64,000 nucleotides of DNA from Marinobacterium_D sp050908845 (GCF_050908845.1 NZ_CP194171.1:1488001-1552000), one strand, 5' to 3'; positions 9,044 to 18,415 are shown, numbered from the stretch's first letter. Notes: generated by a model from the sequence alone, not told the origin. Numbers and translations are program-made.

Positions 9044-9377
9044 GCTGGAGCCCATTCCCGGCAAGCGGTATTTCACCATCGGCGAAGCGTCCAAGCTCTG
9101 TGAGCTCAAACCCCACGTATTGCGATACTGGGAGCAGGAGTTTGAACAGATCAAGCCGGTCAAACGCAGCAACCGCCGTTATTACCAGCGCCAGGATCTG
9201 CTGCTCATTCGTCAGATCAGAAGCCTGCTCTACGACCAGGGTTTTACCATTGTCGGTGCCCGTCAGTGGCTCAAGGGCGATCACGCCGGTGATGATGCCA
9301 AGCAGTATCGCCAGCTGCTTAAACAGACCATTTCGGAGCTCGAAGAGATCCGCGACCTGTTAAAAACAGTTCGATAA
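9015..9377 (+). CDS. MerR-family transcriptional regulator
   Basis: 120 residues. An N-terminal winged helix-turn-helix of MerR type (YFTIGEASKLCELKPHVLRYWEQEF) is followed by a short helical dimerisation segment. There is no C-terminal cysteine set for metal sensing, so this is not a MerR/CueR metal sensor. A MerR gene of this kind follows ihfA in many pseudomonads and relatives, but its regulon is not known. The start overlaps ihfA by 29 bases. The ATG lies in a purine-rich stretch. Confidence 0.9.
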   Translation: MPDSNPTQTELEPIPGKRYFTIGEASKLCELKPHVLRYWEQEFEQIKPVKRSNRRYYQRQDLLLIRQIRSLLYDQGFTIVGARQWLKGDHAGDDAKQYRQLLKQTISELEEIRDLLKTVR

Positions 9378-9449
9378 AAAGCTTCACATTATCAAACCCT
9401 TAATGTAGTATTCGCATCTCTCTTCGAGACCTTGGGGTCTCAGCTCAGT

Positions 9450-9526
9450 CGGGGCGTAGCGCAGTCTGGTAGCGCACCTGCATGGGGTGCAGGGGGTCGC
9501 AGGTTCAAATCCTGCCGTCCCGACCA
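9450..9526 (+). tRNA. tRNA-Pro (anticodon GGG)
   Basis: A 77-base tRNA with CCA encoded. Acceptor arm CGGGGCG pairs with CGTCCCG. The anticodon stem CCTGC/GCAGG holds loop ATGGGGT with anticodon GGG. The T arm contains GGTTCAAATCC. It lies downstream of the ihfA region, where tRNA-Pro is also found in pseudomonads. No integrase gene or duplicated 3' end was seen nearby. Confidence 0.97.
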
Positions 9527-9546
9527 TTAAAATCCAGAGACCAGAA

Positions 9547-9570
9547 GAATCGCCGTTTGGCGATTTTTTC
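9547..9570 (+). terminator. Intrinsic terminator after tRNA-Pro
   Basis: Stem AATCGCC with GGCGATT around a four-base loop, directly followed by a run of T. It sits 20 bases behind the tRNA. Confidence 0.85.
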
Positions 9571-9688
9571 GTTTCTGGCTCTTCTTACTTTCCTCTATCC
9601 ATGTCCCGGTACGTTTTCGTAATCGGCACTGGAAAGCTCAAAGCGCAGCCCTTTAGCCTTTTCGGCATTCTATGAGATCAAAACTGTG

Positions 9689-11098
9689 TTATCGCTCTGC
9701 AGGGGCGAGCACACCCGCGTACTTTTCGTACAGGTCCTGCGCAAGCTGGCTGCGTTCTGTATCACCCACATAGCCGAACAGCATTGCCAGATTGGTAAGC
9801 ACGTCGGTGTTCCTGGGGTCGTAAAGGGATGAATCGGCCAGCTCGAAGGCGATCTGTTCAACGAACTCTTTTCTCAATGCGACCCCGTCGAAGATGCCTT
9901 TGGGGCTGAACCGCTCTGGCAGATGCTGGCGCCAATCATCACCGTACTCAGATTGCAGGCGTCGTTGGATGTGTGCGATCTCTGGCGTAAGCGTCTCGAT
10001 GCGATCTTCGTAGGCGTGTTGCAGGGCTATGGCCAGCTTGGCCAGTGAACGGATGTTTGCGAAGCTGGCACCGCCGGGGGCGATACCACTGCCACGATCT
10101 ATCTCTGTCCACTCGTCTTTGCCTGTCCAGCGCTCAGGGCCGACCCAGCGCTCGGCGCGTTGCAAGCTCTCTTTGTTGATCTTCTCTGCCGATGGATTGT
10201 TAAGCCCATCCAGCGCTTTGATCTGCTCCTCGACCGCCAGCGTCTCATTGGTAAGGTGATCGCTGGCGTTCTGTAACTTGTGGCTTGCCATGTAGCTCAG
10301 CACCCCGCCAGAGAAGCGTGCTGCTTCCAGTAGGTGCTTGCAGGCACGCAGGCAGTATCCGCTCACCGGGACCCAGCCTTTCGGGCCTTGAGGTATCTGC
10401 AGCAGCGCCCAATCTCCCTCTCGTCGCAGCACATAGTGAACCTGCCCCTGCGGAAGCTCGCCCACCACGGCCGCATCGCGGCGAGGCGAGGCGCGCAGGG
10501 TCGCAAGGCGCCTGGTGGCACTGAGAATGTCATCCATCGCCGTTGCATCGACGCTCAGGCTCTGTACGCGGATGCGGTCGGGACGCAGATGAGCCTGGAG
10601 CGTGCCGCCTCCCATCGCTTTCGGCAAAGGGAGTTGCCACTGCAGATACTGCTTCAAGGCGCTGGGCGATATCTGTGCGTAGGTATCGATCTGGAAGGCG
10701 TTGCCGGTGTGCCGGATCACTCCCCACACAGAGAGCGTCACCTGCTGTGCCTCCGCCAGCCGCTCAACCTTGTCGAAGTAGCTCAGGCCGCCTTTTTCCT
10801 GAGGTGCCAGCTGGCCCTCGTATTTCAACACCCCCAGGGAATAGACACCGCTGTTCATCAGAATCTCGTGGCCCATAAGGCGACCGATCTCTTCACCCCA
10901 GCCGGTACCGTCGGGGTCTTCGTAGGTAAACGTGGCCGCCCGAAATTCCGCGGCGGGGATATAGCGCTGGCTCTGGCCGCCTTCTTCCAGCAGGCGAAGT
11001 TCGGTTTCAATATCGAGTTGGATGCCTGCCAGTACATAATGCGGCAGACAGAGCAGCAATGCCGCCAGGCCAGCCAGTGCGCAGTGAATCCGCTTCAT
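9689..11098 (-). CDS. Secreted protein of unknown function with an SH3-like region
   Basis: 469 residues. A clear signal peptide (MKRIHCALAGLAALLLCLPHYVLA) points to the periplasm or outer surface. The middle part (about residues 190-245: ATLRASPRRDAAVVGELPQG, then GDWALLQIPQGPKGWVPVSG) resembles a bacterial SH3 domain. The C-terminal part is helical and ends in a short stretch resembling tetratricopeptide or Sel1-like repeats (DVLTNLAMLFGYVGDTERSQ). I do not recognise the family. It is the last of three minus-strand genes; its start overlaps the stop of the gene before it by four bases (ATGG/TGA junction region 11095-11098). Confidence 0.75.
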   Translation of the reverse strand: MKRIHCALAGLAALLLCLPHYVLAGIQLDIETELRLLEEGGQSQRYIPAAEFRAATFTYEDPDGTGWGEEIGRLMGHEILMNSGVYSLGVLKYEGQLAPQEKGGLSYFDKVERLAEAQQVTLSVWGVIRHTGNAFQIDTYAQISPSALKQYLQWQLPLPKAMGGGTLQAHLRPDRIRVQSLSVDATAMDDILSATRRLATLRASPRRDAAVVGELPQGQVHYVLRREGDWALLQIPQGPKGWVPVSGYCLRACKHLLEAARFSGGVLSYMASHKLQNASDHLTNETLAVEEQIKALDGLNNPSAEKINKESLQRAERWVGPERWTGKDEWTEIDRGSGIAPGGASFANIRSLAKLAIALQHAYEDRIETLTPEIAHIQRRLQSEYGDDWRQHLPERFSPKGIFDGVALRKEFVEQIAFELADSSLYDPRNTDVLTNLAMLFGYVGDTERSQLAQDLYEKYAGVLAPAER

Positions 11099-12087
11099 GG
11101 CGAATCCCCCCTGAGTAACCCGCGGTTCTCGATATTGGCCTGACAGCGGCTGCGAATGGCTTCCAGCTCGGGCGTCAGGAAACCCATCAGCTGCTCGGCC
11201 GCCACGGTGACATCCACACCCTCGGCGTAACGACCGTCATTCTCGTAGGCGGCGGCTACCGCGGTCAGAATTGCGCCGTGGGTGCCGGGGTCCAGTTTTG
11301 CCGCGCCGGGATCGCCCAGGTCCACCGCCTGATTGACGGAGCGGTGGGGCAGTCTGAAGATACCGAAGCGATCACTGACATAGGTGCTGATGTCGTATGT
11401 GCCGTCTGCCGAATTTACGTCACCGGTGACGAAGGCGACTGCACCGAGCACCGTGGCGTATCTTTGCCCCAGCGTGGCGGAGCGCAGCTTGGCCTCGTTG
11501 CAGGCCCAGAATTCCGGCTGCAGGGATGTATCCAGGTGGGCCTGCTGCAGACGCGTCAGCAGGCTGTAGGTCAGAGCATCACTGATGCGGTAGGTCAGAT
11601 CGCTGACATTCGCCGCAGGCGGTGCGCGAAAATAGCCGACAATCACGCCGTGGCCTCCGGTGATACGACAGGCGTTCAGCGCCATCGGAAACAGCTCCAG
11701 GTCGTATGCCGGGCTGTCTGTGCTCCCCGAGGTGACGGTGAAGTCCTGGGTCTGGGTAACATAGCCGTCAAGTTCGGCGGACAGTGTCAGGGTCTGGGGC
11801 GACGGGCTGGTGCCCACATCGATAACAAGCTGGTAACGGCCGTCCGTTTCGCTGCTGGCCGTGTCGAGCACCTGGCTTCCCTTTAAGACGCTGACCTGGA
11901 CGCCCATCATGGGCCGCTCGGACACCTGGTCCGATAACTTGCCGCGCACAATGGTTTCGGCCAGCAGTGGCTGATGCCAGGCCATGAGCAGGCTCAGTGT
12001 GATCATCAGGGTGCCCTGGCGCAGGCTGTTACCTCGGGGCGAAACTGAATGTCCAGTTGTCCGCTGAAGTGTCCCGCTGTTGCGCAT
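11095..12087 (-). CDS. Exported protein with a carboxypeptidase-regulatory-like domain
   Basis: About 330 residues. A hydrophobic stretch near residues 28-43 (MITLSLLMAWHQPLLA) looks like a signal peptide core. It is followed by a beta-sandwich region (VRGKLSDQVSERPMMGVQVSVL) of the carboxypeptidase-regulatory or Cna-B type. The rest is unrecognised. ATG at 12087 is preferred because AAGGGG lies seven bases upstream. It overlaps the end of the preceding gene by 59 bases. ATG at 12006 directly before the signal core is a plausible alternative. Tight packing with both neighbours suggests the three products act together in the envelope. Confidence 0.65.
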   Translation of the reverse strand: MRNSGTLQRTTGHSVSPRGNSLRQGTLMITLSLLMAWHQPLLAETIVRGKLSDQVSERPMMGVQVSVLKGSQVLDTASSETDGRYQLVIDVGTSPSPQTLTLSAELDGYVTQTQDFTVTSGSTDSPAYDLELFPMALNACRITGGHGVIVGYFRAPPAANVSDLTYRISDALTYSLLTRLQQAHLDTSLQPEFWACNEAKLRSATLGQRYATVLGAVAFVTGDVNSADGTYDISTYVSDRFGIFRLPHRSVNQAVDLGDPGAAKLDPGTHGAILTAVAAAYENDGRYAEGVDVTVAAEQLMGFLTPELEAIRSRCQANIENRGLLRGDSP

Positions 12088-12718
12088 CGATACACCCCTT
12101 GAGTTCGATACCCGTAAGGCGCTGGCCGTCGGCATCATGCAACCCCAGCGTCCAGGCCGACACCTGTGGGGGCTCGATCACGATGTGTGCCGTCCCCGTT
12201 GCCGAGAGCAGAAACTGATTGCTGTAGTCTGCACCTGCTACGTCGAGCGACATGCCGCGAAAGGACGTAACGGATACACCCGGTGGAGGCTGAATCTGTA
12301 CCGACAGATAGCAGGTCGAAACTTTGGGCCAGGACAGATACACGAGTAATGCCAGTCCCAGGATCACGACGAGTTTCGATGTCAGCCGATCTCCTTCGCT
12401 ATAAACATAGGCCAGTTTAGGGGTAGTACCAACACCGGCCAGCCTTGGGGTGGTTTCGTCCGGTGGTGCCTCGCACTTCGATATGACGACGTAGTGCGCC
12501 ATCGCAACGAGCGCTGCCAGGATAATGAAGCGTGCAACAAGCACCACCTGTGCCGAGTCGTTGTCCAGTAACCAGGCGAGAATAGGTTGGGCGAAGGCGA
12601 GGGCGAGAATGCCGCCTGCGTTTTGCAGGGCGTTCATTGGCGTGATTTTGCGATCGGTGCGACGGATGACGTCAGAGCCCCCGATCCAATCGCGTATCCA
12701 GCGCGGCAGCTTGGGCAT
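12029..12718 (-). CDS. Membrane protein of unknown function
   Basis: 229 residues. Three likely membrane segments (about residues 31-50, 60-80 and 112-130) are followed by a soluble, beta-rich domain of about 95 residues (STCYLSVQIQPPPGVSV onward) that is probably periplasmic. No family was recognised. It is the first gene of the minus-strand set 12718-9689. About 87 bases separate it from bhcR, which lies upstream of it on the same strand. Confidence 0.7.
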   Translation of the reverse strand: MPKLPRWIRDWIGGSDVIRRTDRKITPMNALQNAGGILALAFAQPILAWLLDNDSAQVVLVARFIILAALVAMAHYVVISKCEAPPDETTPRLAGVGTTPKLAYVYSEGDRLTSKLVVILGLALLVYLSWPKVSTCYLSVQIQPPPGVSVTSFRGMSLDVAGADYSNQFLLSATGTAHIVIEPPQVSAWTLGLHDADGQRLTGIELKGCIDAQQRDTSADNWTFSFAPR

Positions 12719-12805
12719 AATCGGGGCCGGCAGATCTGTTGGTAGTAAAAATCAGCCTAGCACATCCGTACTGTCACATCGCACAGCTGCACCCTGCGTG
12801 AGCGG

Positions 12806-13585
12806 CTACTGCTCCGCTGTCTCCGGCGGCCGATACCCCAGTTGTTCCGAAATCGCTTCTCCCGCCGCCACAAGGTCGGCGACCCACTCGTCACGGCGGC
12901 GCTCGATCGGGGCGGACAGTGACAATCCCGCCACCGGCTGATTGGTGTGATCGTAGATCAGCACGCCGATGCAGCCCACGCCGATCTCCGCTTCCTCGTT
13001 ATCCAATGCGTAGCCGCGTTCCACCGATGCCAGGCATTCGTCGGTCAGCGTCGGTAGCGAGGTAAAGGTGTTGCGGGTGTAGGCCGGCAGGTTGGTCCGT
13101 TGTGCATAACCTGCAATCTCTTTTTCTCCCCCCTTGCCCAGCATCAGTTTGCCGACACCGGTGACGTGCAGGGGCGCCCGGCTGCCGATGATCTGGTGCA
13201 CATGCATCATGCGGTTGGGAGTGGCCTTGTCGTAGTAGACCACGGCATCGCCTTCCCGAATGGTCAGGTTGATCGTTTCCCCCAGCTGATCACGCAGCTT
13301 GACCATATAGGGCATGGCCACCGCTCTGAGTTCGATGTCGGAGTGGATACGGTTGCTGAGCTGCAGCAGACGCTGTCCCAGCCGGTAGCTGCCGTCCTCG
13401 CCACGCTCGACAAAGCGGTTATCGATCAGTGAATGCAGAATCCGGTAGGCGGTGGAGGGATGCAGGCCGGCATCGGCGCTCAACACCTTGAGTTTGACCG
13501 GCGTTGAGTAGCGGGAGATCACATCAAGCAGGGTCGCGGCCCGGTCGATGACCTGGATTCGCGCTTCCGGTTTTGCGTCAGACAT
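12806..13585 (-). CDS. bhcR: IclR-family regulator of the beta-hydroxyaspartate cycle
   Basis: 259 residues. An N-terminal winged helix (VIDRAATLLDVISRYSTPVK, with ADAGLHPSTAYRILHSL as recognition region) is followed by an IclR ligand-binding domain with GVGCIGVLIYDHTNQPVAGLSL. In Paracoccus denitrificans the divergent IclR protein BhcR senses glyoxylate and controls bhcABCD. The same divergent arrangement is present here. ATG at 13585 (MSDAKPEARIQ) is chosen: the open frame extends 47 codons further, but that part reads through an AT-rich promoter region and has no homology to the family. The assignment of BhcR rests on context and family. Confidence 0.9.
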   Translation of the reverse strand: MSDAKPEARIQVIDRAATLLDVISRYSTPVKLKVLSADAGLHPSTAYRILHSLIDNRFVERGEDGSYRLGQRLLQLSNRIHSDIELRAVAMPYMVKLRDQLGETINLTIREGDAVVYYDKATPNRMMHVHQIIGSRAPLHVTGVGKLMLGKGGEKEIAGYAQRTNLPAYTRNTFTSLPTLTDECLASVERGYALDNEEAEIGVGCIGVLIYDHTNQPVAGLSLSAPIERRRDEWVADLVAAGEAISEQLGYRPPETAEQ

Positions 13586-13932
13586 GGGGGGCCTCGCACT
13601 AAAAGGTTCGGTTTTTATCCTTTGGGTTCTCATCAAGTTACCACATTGCAATAAAAAACAGCACGATTTCGCATTGTGAAAATCCTTCATTTTCCAGAAT
13701 TTATAAATCAATACATTTAAAAACAAAAACTTAAACGCCTAAAGCTGATTAAATGGTCAGTTTTCATAATGTGAATGTTGTTGCGTATTGCGGAAATTAG
13801 ATCCGCTACTTATGGTGAATCTCAACTTAAGCGCTGAACCAAGAGCGGTTTAAGAACTGAGCCAAGAAATAAAGCCCCGGCAAGTCGCTGAGGCGGAAAC
13901 AGTGCCAACTACACAATAAAGGGCGAATCACC
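13586..13932. promoter_or_regulatory. bhcR-bhcA divergent control region with two candidate operators
   Basis: An AT-rich 347-bp region between divergent genes. Two 13-bp elements of the form TTC-N7-GAA stand out: TTCGCATTGTGAA at 13668-13680 and TTCATAATGTGAA at 13763-13775. They share the right half ATTGTGAA/AATGTGAA and are imperfect palindromes of the size bound by IclR-type dimers. GTATTGCGGAA near 13785-13795 may be a third, weaker copy. BhcR binding is inferred, not shown. Confidence 0.5.
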
Positions 13933-15111
13933 ATGTCAGACCAGAACCCCGTTTTTATCCCAGGCCCGACCAATATTCCGGATCGGTTGCGTAACGCCAT
14001 GCATATCCAGACCCGCGATCACCGCGCACCGGATTTCGTGGAAACCTTTGCGCCCGTCCTTGAGGACTGCAAGCGTGTATTCGGGACTGAGACAGGACAG
14101 GTGATCACGTTCCCGGCAAGCGGTACCGGTGGTTGGGAAGCCTCCATCTGCAACACCCTGTCTGCCGGCGACACCGTTCTGGTTGCCCGCTACGGCATGT
14201 TTTCCCATCGCTGGATCGACCTGTGCCAGCGCCACAACCTGGAGGTTCAGGTTATCGATTGCGAATGGGGTTCCGGTGCACCGGCTGACCTGTTCGAAGC
14301 GGCATTGAAAGCCGATACCGACAAGACCATCAAGGCGGTTCTGGTTACCCACAACGAAACCGCTACCGGCGTTAAAAGCGATATCGAGGCTGTCCGTGCC
14401 GCCATGGATGCCGCCAACCATCCGGCGATGCTGTTTGTTGACTGCGTAAGTTCCCTGGCTTCCATGCCGTTCCATATGGACGACTGGGGCGTTGATATCG
14501 CGGTTTCTGGTTCGCAGAAAGGCTTCATGCTGGCCACCGGTATGGCGATCCTCGGTGTCAGCCAGAAGGCGCTGGCGGCGATGGAAACCGCAACCCTGCC
14601 GCGGACCTTCTTTGACTTCCGCGACATGATGGCTGCCAACGCCAGCGGCGGCTTCCCTTATACCCCTCCGCTGCAGCTGATCTACGGCATGCGCGAGAGC
14701 CTGAAGATGCTGCTGGAAGAGGGGCTGGAGAACGTTTACGCACGTCACTACCGTCTGGCAGAAGGGGTTCGTAAAGCGGTTGCGGCCTGGGGCCTGGAGC
14801 TGTGTGCCCAGTCACCGGAGCTGTACTCCGATACCGTCAGCGCGATCTACGTACCGGAAGGCTTCGACAGCAATGAACTGACCGAGCATGCCTTCAATGC
14901 CTACGGCGTATCTTTCGGGATTGGTCTCGGCGAGATGAACGGCAGGGCGTTCCGTATCGGCCATCTGGGTTCCCTGACCGATGTAATGGTGCTGTCGGGT
15001 CTGGCCACCATCGAAATGGCGATGGCGGATCTGAACTACCCGATCGAGCTGGGCTCCGGCGTGCGTGCCGCGCAGGAGTATTACCGCGCCACCGCAGCCG
15101 CCAATCAGTAA
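13933..15111 (+). CDS. bhcA: Aspartate--glyoxylate aminotransferase
   Basis: First enzyme gene of the cycle: transfers the amino group of aspartate to glyoxylate, giving oxaloacetate and glycine. It has 392 residues and belongs to the class V aminotransferases related to serine/alanine-glyoxylate aminotransferase. PASGTGGWEA (about residues 57-66) forms the phosphate-binding region and the PLP lysine lies in SGSQKGFML (about residue 196). The identification as BhcA rather than a general serine-glyoxylate enzyme rests on the four-gene context with an IclR regulator, the same order as in Paracoccus. bhcB follows after 12 bases with GGAGG in the gap. Confidence 0.93.
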   Translation: MSDQNPVFIPGPTNIPDRLRNAMHIQTRDHRAPDFVETFAPVLEDCKRVFGTETGQVITFPASGTGGWEASICNTLSAGDTVLVARYGMFSHRWIDLCQRHNLEVQVIDCEWGSGAPADLFEAALKADTDKTIKAVLVTHNETATGVKSDIEAVRAAMDAANHPAMLFVDCVSSLASMPFHMDDWGVDIAVSGSQKGFMLATGMAILGVSQKALAAMETATLPRTFFDFRDMMAANASGGFPYTPPLQLIYGMRESLKMLLEEGLENVYARHYRLAEGVRKAVAAWGLELCAQSPELYSDTVSAIYVPEGFDSNELTEHAFNAYGVSFGIGLGEMNGRAFRIGHLGSLTDVMVLSGLATIEMAMADLNYPIELGSGVRAAQEYYRATAAANQ

Positions 15112-15123
15112 CGGAGGAATGTC

Positions 15124-16098
15124 ATGAGCGAAACAACGATGACCATCCCGACCTATGACGATGTGCTGATCGCCCATGAGCGGATCAAGCCCTACATCCA
15201 CGAAACGCCGGTGCTGACCTCGCGTTTTCTGAATGAGCTGACCGGTGCGGAGCTGTTCTTCAAGTGCGAGAACTTCCAGAAAGCCGGCGCGTTCAAGGTG
15301 CGCGGAGCCAGCAACGCGGTGTTCGGGCTGAGCGAAGAGAAGGCGAAGCTCGGAGTGGCCACACACTCCTCCGGCAACCACGCGCTGTCGCTCTCCTATG
15401 CGGCGGGCCAGCGCGGCATTCCGGTCACCGTGGTGATGCCGCGTACGGCACCTCAGGCAAAGAAAGATGCGGTGATCGGTTACGGCGGCAAGATCGTCGA
15501 GTGCGAGCCGTCCACCAGCTCCCGTGAGGCGACTTTCGCCGAGGTGGTGGCCGAGACCGGTGCCGAGTTTGTGCACCCCTACAACGACCCGCGCGTTATC
15601 GCGGGTCAGGCGACCTGCTCGAAGGAGCTTCACGAACAGGTGAAAGACCTGGATGCAGTGATCGCTCCGATCGGTGGTGGCGGCATGATCTCGGGCACTT
15701 GCCTGACGCTCTCCAACATTGCGCCCGAGGTGAAGATTTACGCCGCCGAGCCACTTAACGCCGATGATGCCGCACGCTCCTTCCGCGCCGGTCACATCAT
15801 CGCCGACGATGCGCCGGACACCGTGGCCGACGGCCTGAAAGTGCCGCTGAAAGATCTGACCTGGCACTTCGTCAGCAACCATGTCACCGACATCCTCACC
15901 GCGACGGAAGAGGAGATTGTCGATGCGATGAAGCTGATCTGGAAGCGGATGAAGATCGTGATGGAGCCCAGCAGCGCCGTACCGCTGGCGACCATCCTGA
16001 AGAACCCGGAGGTTTTCCGCGGCAAGCGCGTGGGCGTGATCATCACCGGCGGCAACGTGGATCTGGACAAACTGCCCTGGATGAAGGCGCAGGGCTGA
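15124..16098 (+). CDS. bhcB: Beta-hydroxyaspartate dehydratase
   Basis: Converts beta-hydroxyaspartate to iminosuccinate with loss of water. It is a 324-residue fold-type II PLP enzyme of the threonine/serine dehydratase family: PLP lysine in AFKVRGASNAVFGL, substrate loop SSGNHALS, phosphate-binding glycine loop IGGGGMISG, and a C-terminal serine/glycine region (ITGGNVDL). It lacks the ACT regulatory domain of biosynthetic threonine dehydratase. It lies between bhcA and bhcC, which fixes the assignment. Confidence 0.93.
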   Translation: MSETTMTIPTYDDVLIAHERIKPYIHETPVLTSRFLNELTGAELFFKCENFQKAGAFKVRGASNAVFGLSEEKAKLGVATHSSGNHALSLSYAAGQRGIPVTVVMPRTAPQAKKDAVIGYGGKIVECEPSTSSREATFAEVVAETGAEFVHPYNDPRVIAGQATCSKELHEQVKDLDAVIAPIGGGGMISGTCLTLSNIAPEVKIYAAEPLNADDAARSFRAGHIIADDAPDTVADGLKVPLKDLTWHFVSNHVTDILTATEEEIVDAMKLIWKRMKIVMEPSSAVPLATILKNPEVFRGKRVGVIITGGNVDLDKLPWMKAQG

Positions 16099-16129
16099 AC
16101 GGCTGATAACGAATTAGAGGAGATTATGA

Positions 16130-17293
16130 ATGAACGCGAAAACCGATCTGAATAACTTAGAAGTTGGCTACGACGTTCCGGCCGTTCCGGGCATGGACGA
16201 AGCCGATATCCAGACCCCTTGCCTGATCCTCGATCTGGACGCCCTGGAGCGCAACATCAAGAAGATGGGCGACTACGCCAAAGCCCACGGCATGCGCCAC
16301 CGCGTGCACGGCAAGATGCACAAGTCCGTGGATGTGGCCAAGCTGCAGGAAGAGCTGGGCGGCGCCATCGGCGTCTGCTGCCAGAAGGTCTCCGAAGCCG
16401 AGGTGTTCGCCCGCGGCGGCATCAAGGATGTACTGGTATCCAACCAGGTGCGCGATCCGCAGAAACTGGACCGCCTGGCACAGCTGCCGAAACTGGGTGC
16501 GCGCACCATCGTCTGTGTCGATGACATCGACAACGTGGCCGAGCTGTCCGCCGCTGCCCAGAAGCACGGCACCGAGATTGAGTGCTTCGTGGAGATCGAC
16601 TGTGGCGCGGGCCGCTGCGGTGTCACCACTACCGAGGCAGTAGTCCAGATCGCCCAGGCTATCGATGCGGCTGCCAACCTGAAGTTCACCGGTATCCAGG
16701 CCTACCAGGGCGCCATGCAGCACCTCGACAGCTATGAGGCGCGCAAGGAGAAGTTGGATATCGCCATCGCCCAGGTTCAGGACGCTGTGGATGGCCTGAA
16801 GGCAGTGGGTCTGGAGCCGGAGCTGGTCTCCGGCGGTGGCACCGGCTCTTACTACTTTGAGAGCAACTCCGGCGTTTACAACGAGCTGCAGTGCGGATCC
16901 TACGCCTTCATGGATGCCGACTACGGCCGCATTCTCGATAAGGACGGCAAGCGTATCGACAAGGGGGAGTGGGACAACGCCCTGTTTATCCTCACCAGCG
17001 TGATGAGCCACGCCAAGACCGACAAGGCGATCTGCGATGCCGGCCTCAAGGCCCAGTCCGTGGACAGCGGCCTGCCGTTTATCTTCGGTCGCGATGACGT
17101 GGAGTACATCAAATGCTCCGACGAGCACGGCGTGATCTCTGATCCGAACGGCGCGTTGAAGGTCAACGACAAGCTGCGCCTGGTGCCGGGTCACTGCGAT
17201 CCGACCTGCAACGTGCACGATTACTACGTTGGCGTTCGCAACGGCAAGGTCGAAACCCTGTGGCCGGTATCTGCCCGCGGCAAGGCGTACTGA
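16130..17293 (+). CDS. bhcC: Beta-hydroxyaspartate aldolase
   Basis: Condenses glyoxylate with glycine to beta-hydroxyaspartate, the carbon-carbon bond-forming step. It has 387 residues and belongs to the D-threonine aldolase/DSD1 group with an alanine-racemase-like barrel. The PLP lysine lies in RVHGKMHKSVDVA. The C-terminal metal ligands lie in LVPGHCDPTCNVHDYY. The ATG at 16130 follows GAGGAG; the ATG at 16126 is out of frame. The gene is third in the operon. Confidence 0.94.
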   Translation: MNAKTDLNNLEVGYDVPAVPGMDEADIQTPCLILDLDALERNIKKMGDYAKAHGMRHRVHGKMHKSVDVAKLQEELGGAIGVCCQKVSEAEVFARGGIKDVLVSNQVRDPQKLDRLAQLPKLGARTIVCVDDIDNVAELSAAAQKHGTEIECFVEIDCGAGRCGVTTTEAVVQIAQAIDAAANLKFTGIQAYQGAMQHLDSYEARKEKLDIAIAQVQDAVDGLKAVGLEPELVSGGGTGSYYFESNSGVYNELQCGSYAFMDADYGRILDKDGKRIDKGEWDNALFILTSVMSHAKTDKAICDAGLKAQSVDSGLPFIFGRDDVEYIKCSDEHGVISDPNGALKVNDKLRLVPGHCDPTCNVHDYYVGVRNGKVETLWPVSARGKAY

Positions 17294-17355
17294 TACCGGT
17301 ATCCGCCGCTCTGCGGGGCAGGGCGGCGTTGCACAAAGAGTAGAGGAGATTTTAT

Positions 17356-18354
17356 ATGACAACTCCCGAAAGTGGAGCAGGCAACCCGGTTTCGATCGTA
17401 TCGGAAGCGGTGTGCGAACAGATCGTCGGCCGTCCCGAAGCGTTCAAGGCGGTTGAAAACGTCTTCGCCGCGATGGCCCGTGGCGATGCCTATAACTTCC
17501 CGGTGGTGCGCGAGGCGATCGGCCACGCAGATGCCCTGTACGGCTTCAAGTCAGGCTTCGACCGCGCCGGCATGGCGCTTGGCGTCAAGTCCGGCGGTTA
17601 CTGGCCGGGCAACGTGGACAAGAACCTGACCAACCACCAGTCCACGGTGATCCTGTTCGATCCTGATACCGGCCAGCTGAAGGCGTTGGTGGGTGGTAAC
17701 TACCTGACCGCGGTACGTACCGCAGCAGCCTCGGCCGTATCGATCGCGCACCTGGCGCGTAAGGATGCCAAGGTGCTGGGCATGGTTGGGGCTGGGCACC
17801 AGTCCACCTTCCAGCTGCGCGCCGCACTGGAGCAGCGTGACTTTGAGAAGGTGGTGGCCTGGAACCCGCACCCGGAACACCTGCCGCGCCTGGCCGCGGT
17901 CTGCGATGAACTGCGTGTGCCGTTCGAGGCCGTGACCCAGCAGGAACTGGGGGCGCAGGCGGATGTGATTATCACCATCACCTCGGCGTTTGAACCGCTG
18001 CTGCTGAAAGAATGGATCAAGCCGGGCACCCACATCGCCTGCATGGGCACCGATACCAAGGGCAAGCAGGAGGTCGATCCGGCCCTGCTGGCCGCAGCCA
18101 GCGTGTTTACCGATGAAGTGGCCCAGTCAGTGCTGCTGGGCGAAGCGCAGCATGCGGTGGCCTCCGGCCTGATCGCCGAAGCCGATATCACCCCGATCGG
18201 CAAGGTGATTAACGGCACTCATGTGGGCCGCCGGGACGATCAGGAGATCACCCTGTTCGACGGCACCGGTGTCGGACTGCAGGATCTTGCAGTGGCCTCG
18301 GCGGCAGCCGAACTGGCCGACCAGAAAGCTCTGTCGATGCAGATTCGTCTTTAA
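17356..18354 (+). CDS. bhcD: Iminosuccinate reductase
   Basis: Reduces iminosuccinate to aspartate with NADH, closing the cycle. It has 332 residues and belongs to the ornithine cyclodeaminase/mu-crystallin family. The nucleotide-binding loop is VLGMVGAGHQST, preceded by the family's substrate region GGNYLTAVRTAAASAVS. GAGGAG is found upstream of the ATG. It is the last of the four enzyme genes. Two stable stem-loops follow. Confidence 0.93.
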   Translation: MTTPESGAGNPVSIVSEAVCEQIVGRPEAFKAVENVFAAMARGDAYNFPVVREAIGHADALYGFKSGFDRAGMALGVKSGGYWPGNVDKNLTNHQSTVILFDPDTGQLKALVGGNYLTAVRTAAASAVSIAHLARKDAKVLGMVGAGHQSTFQLRAALEQRDFEKVVAWNPHPEHLPRLAAVCDELRVPFEAVTQQELGAQADVIITITSAFEPLLLKEWIKPGTHIACMGTDTKGKQEVDPALLAAASVFTDEVAQSVLLGEAQHAVASGLIAEADITPIGKVINGTHVGRRDDQEITLFDGTGVGLQDLAVASAAAELADQKALSMQIRL

Positions 18355-18415
18355 GACGAATGCATCGGCACCGCGCCGCGGCGGAGATGCCCTTGACTCC
18401 AGCCGCCCCTGAAGT

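Noticed and set aside
9450..9526. tRNA-Pro as an integration site for an island
   Set aside because: No integrase and no duplicated tRNA end were seen in the following 10 kb.
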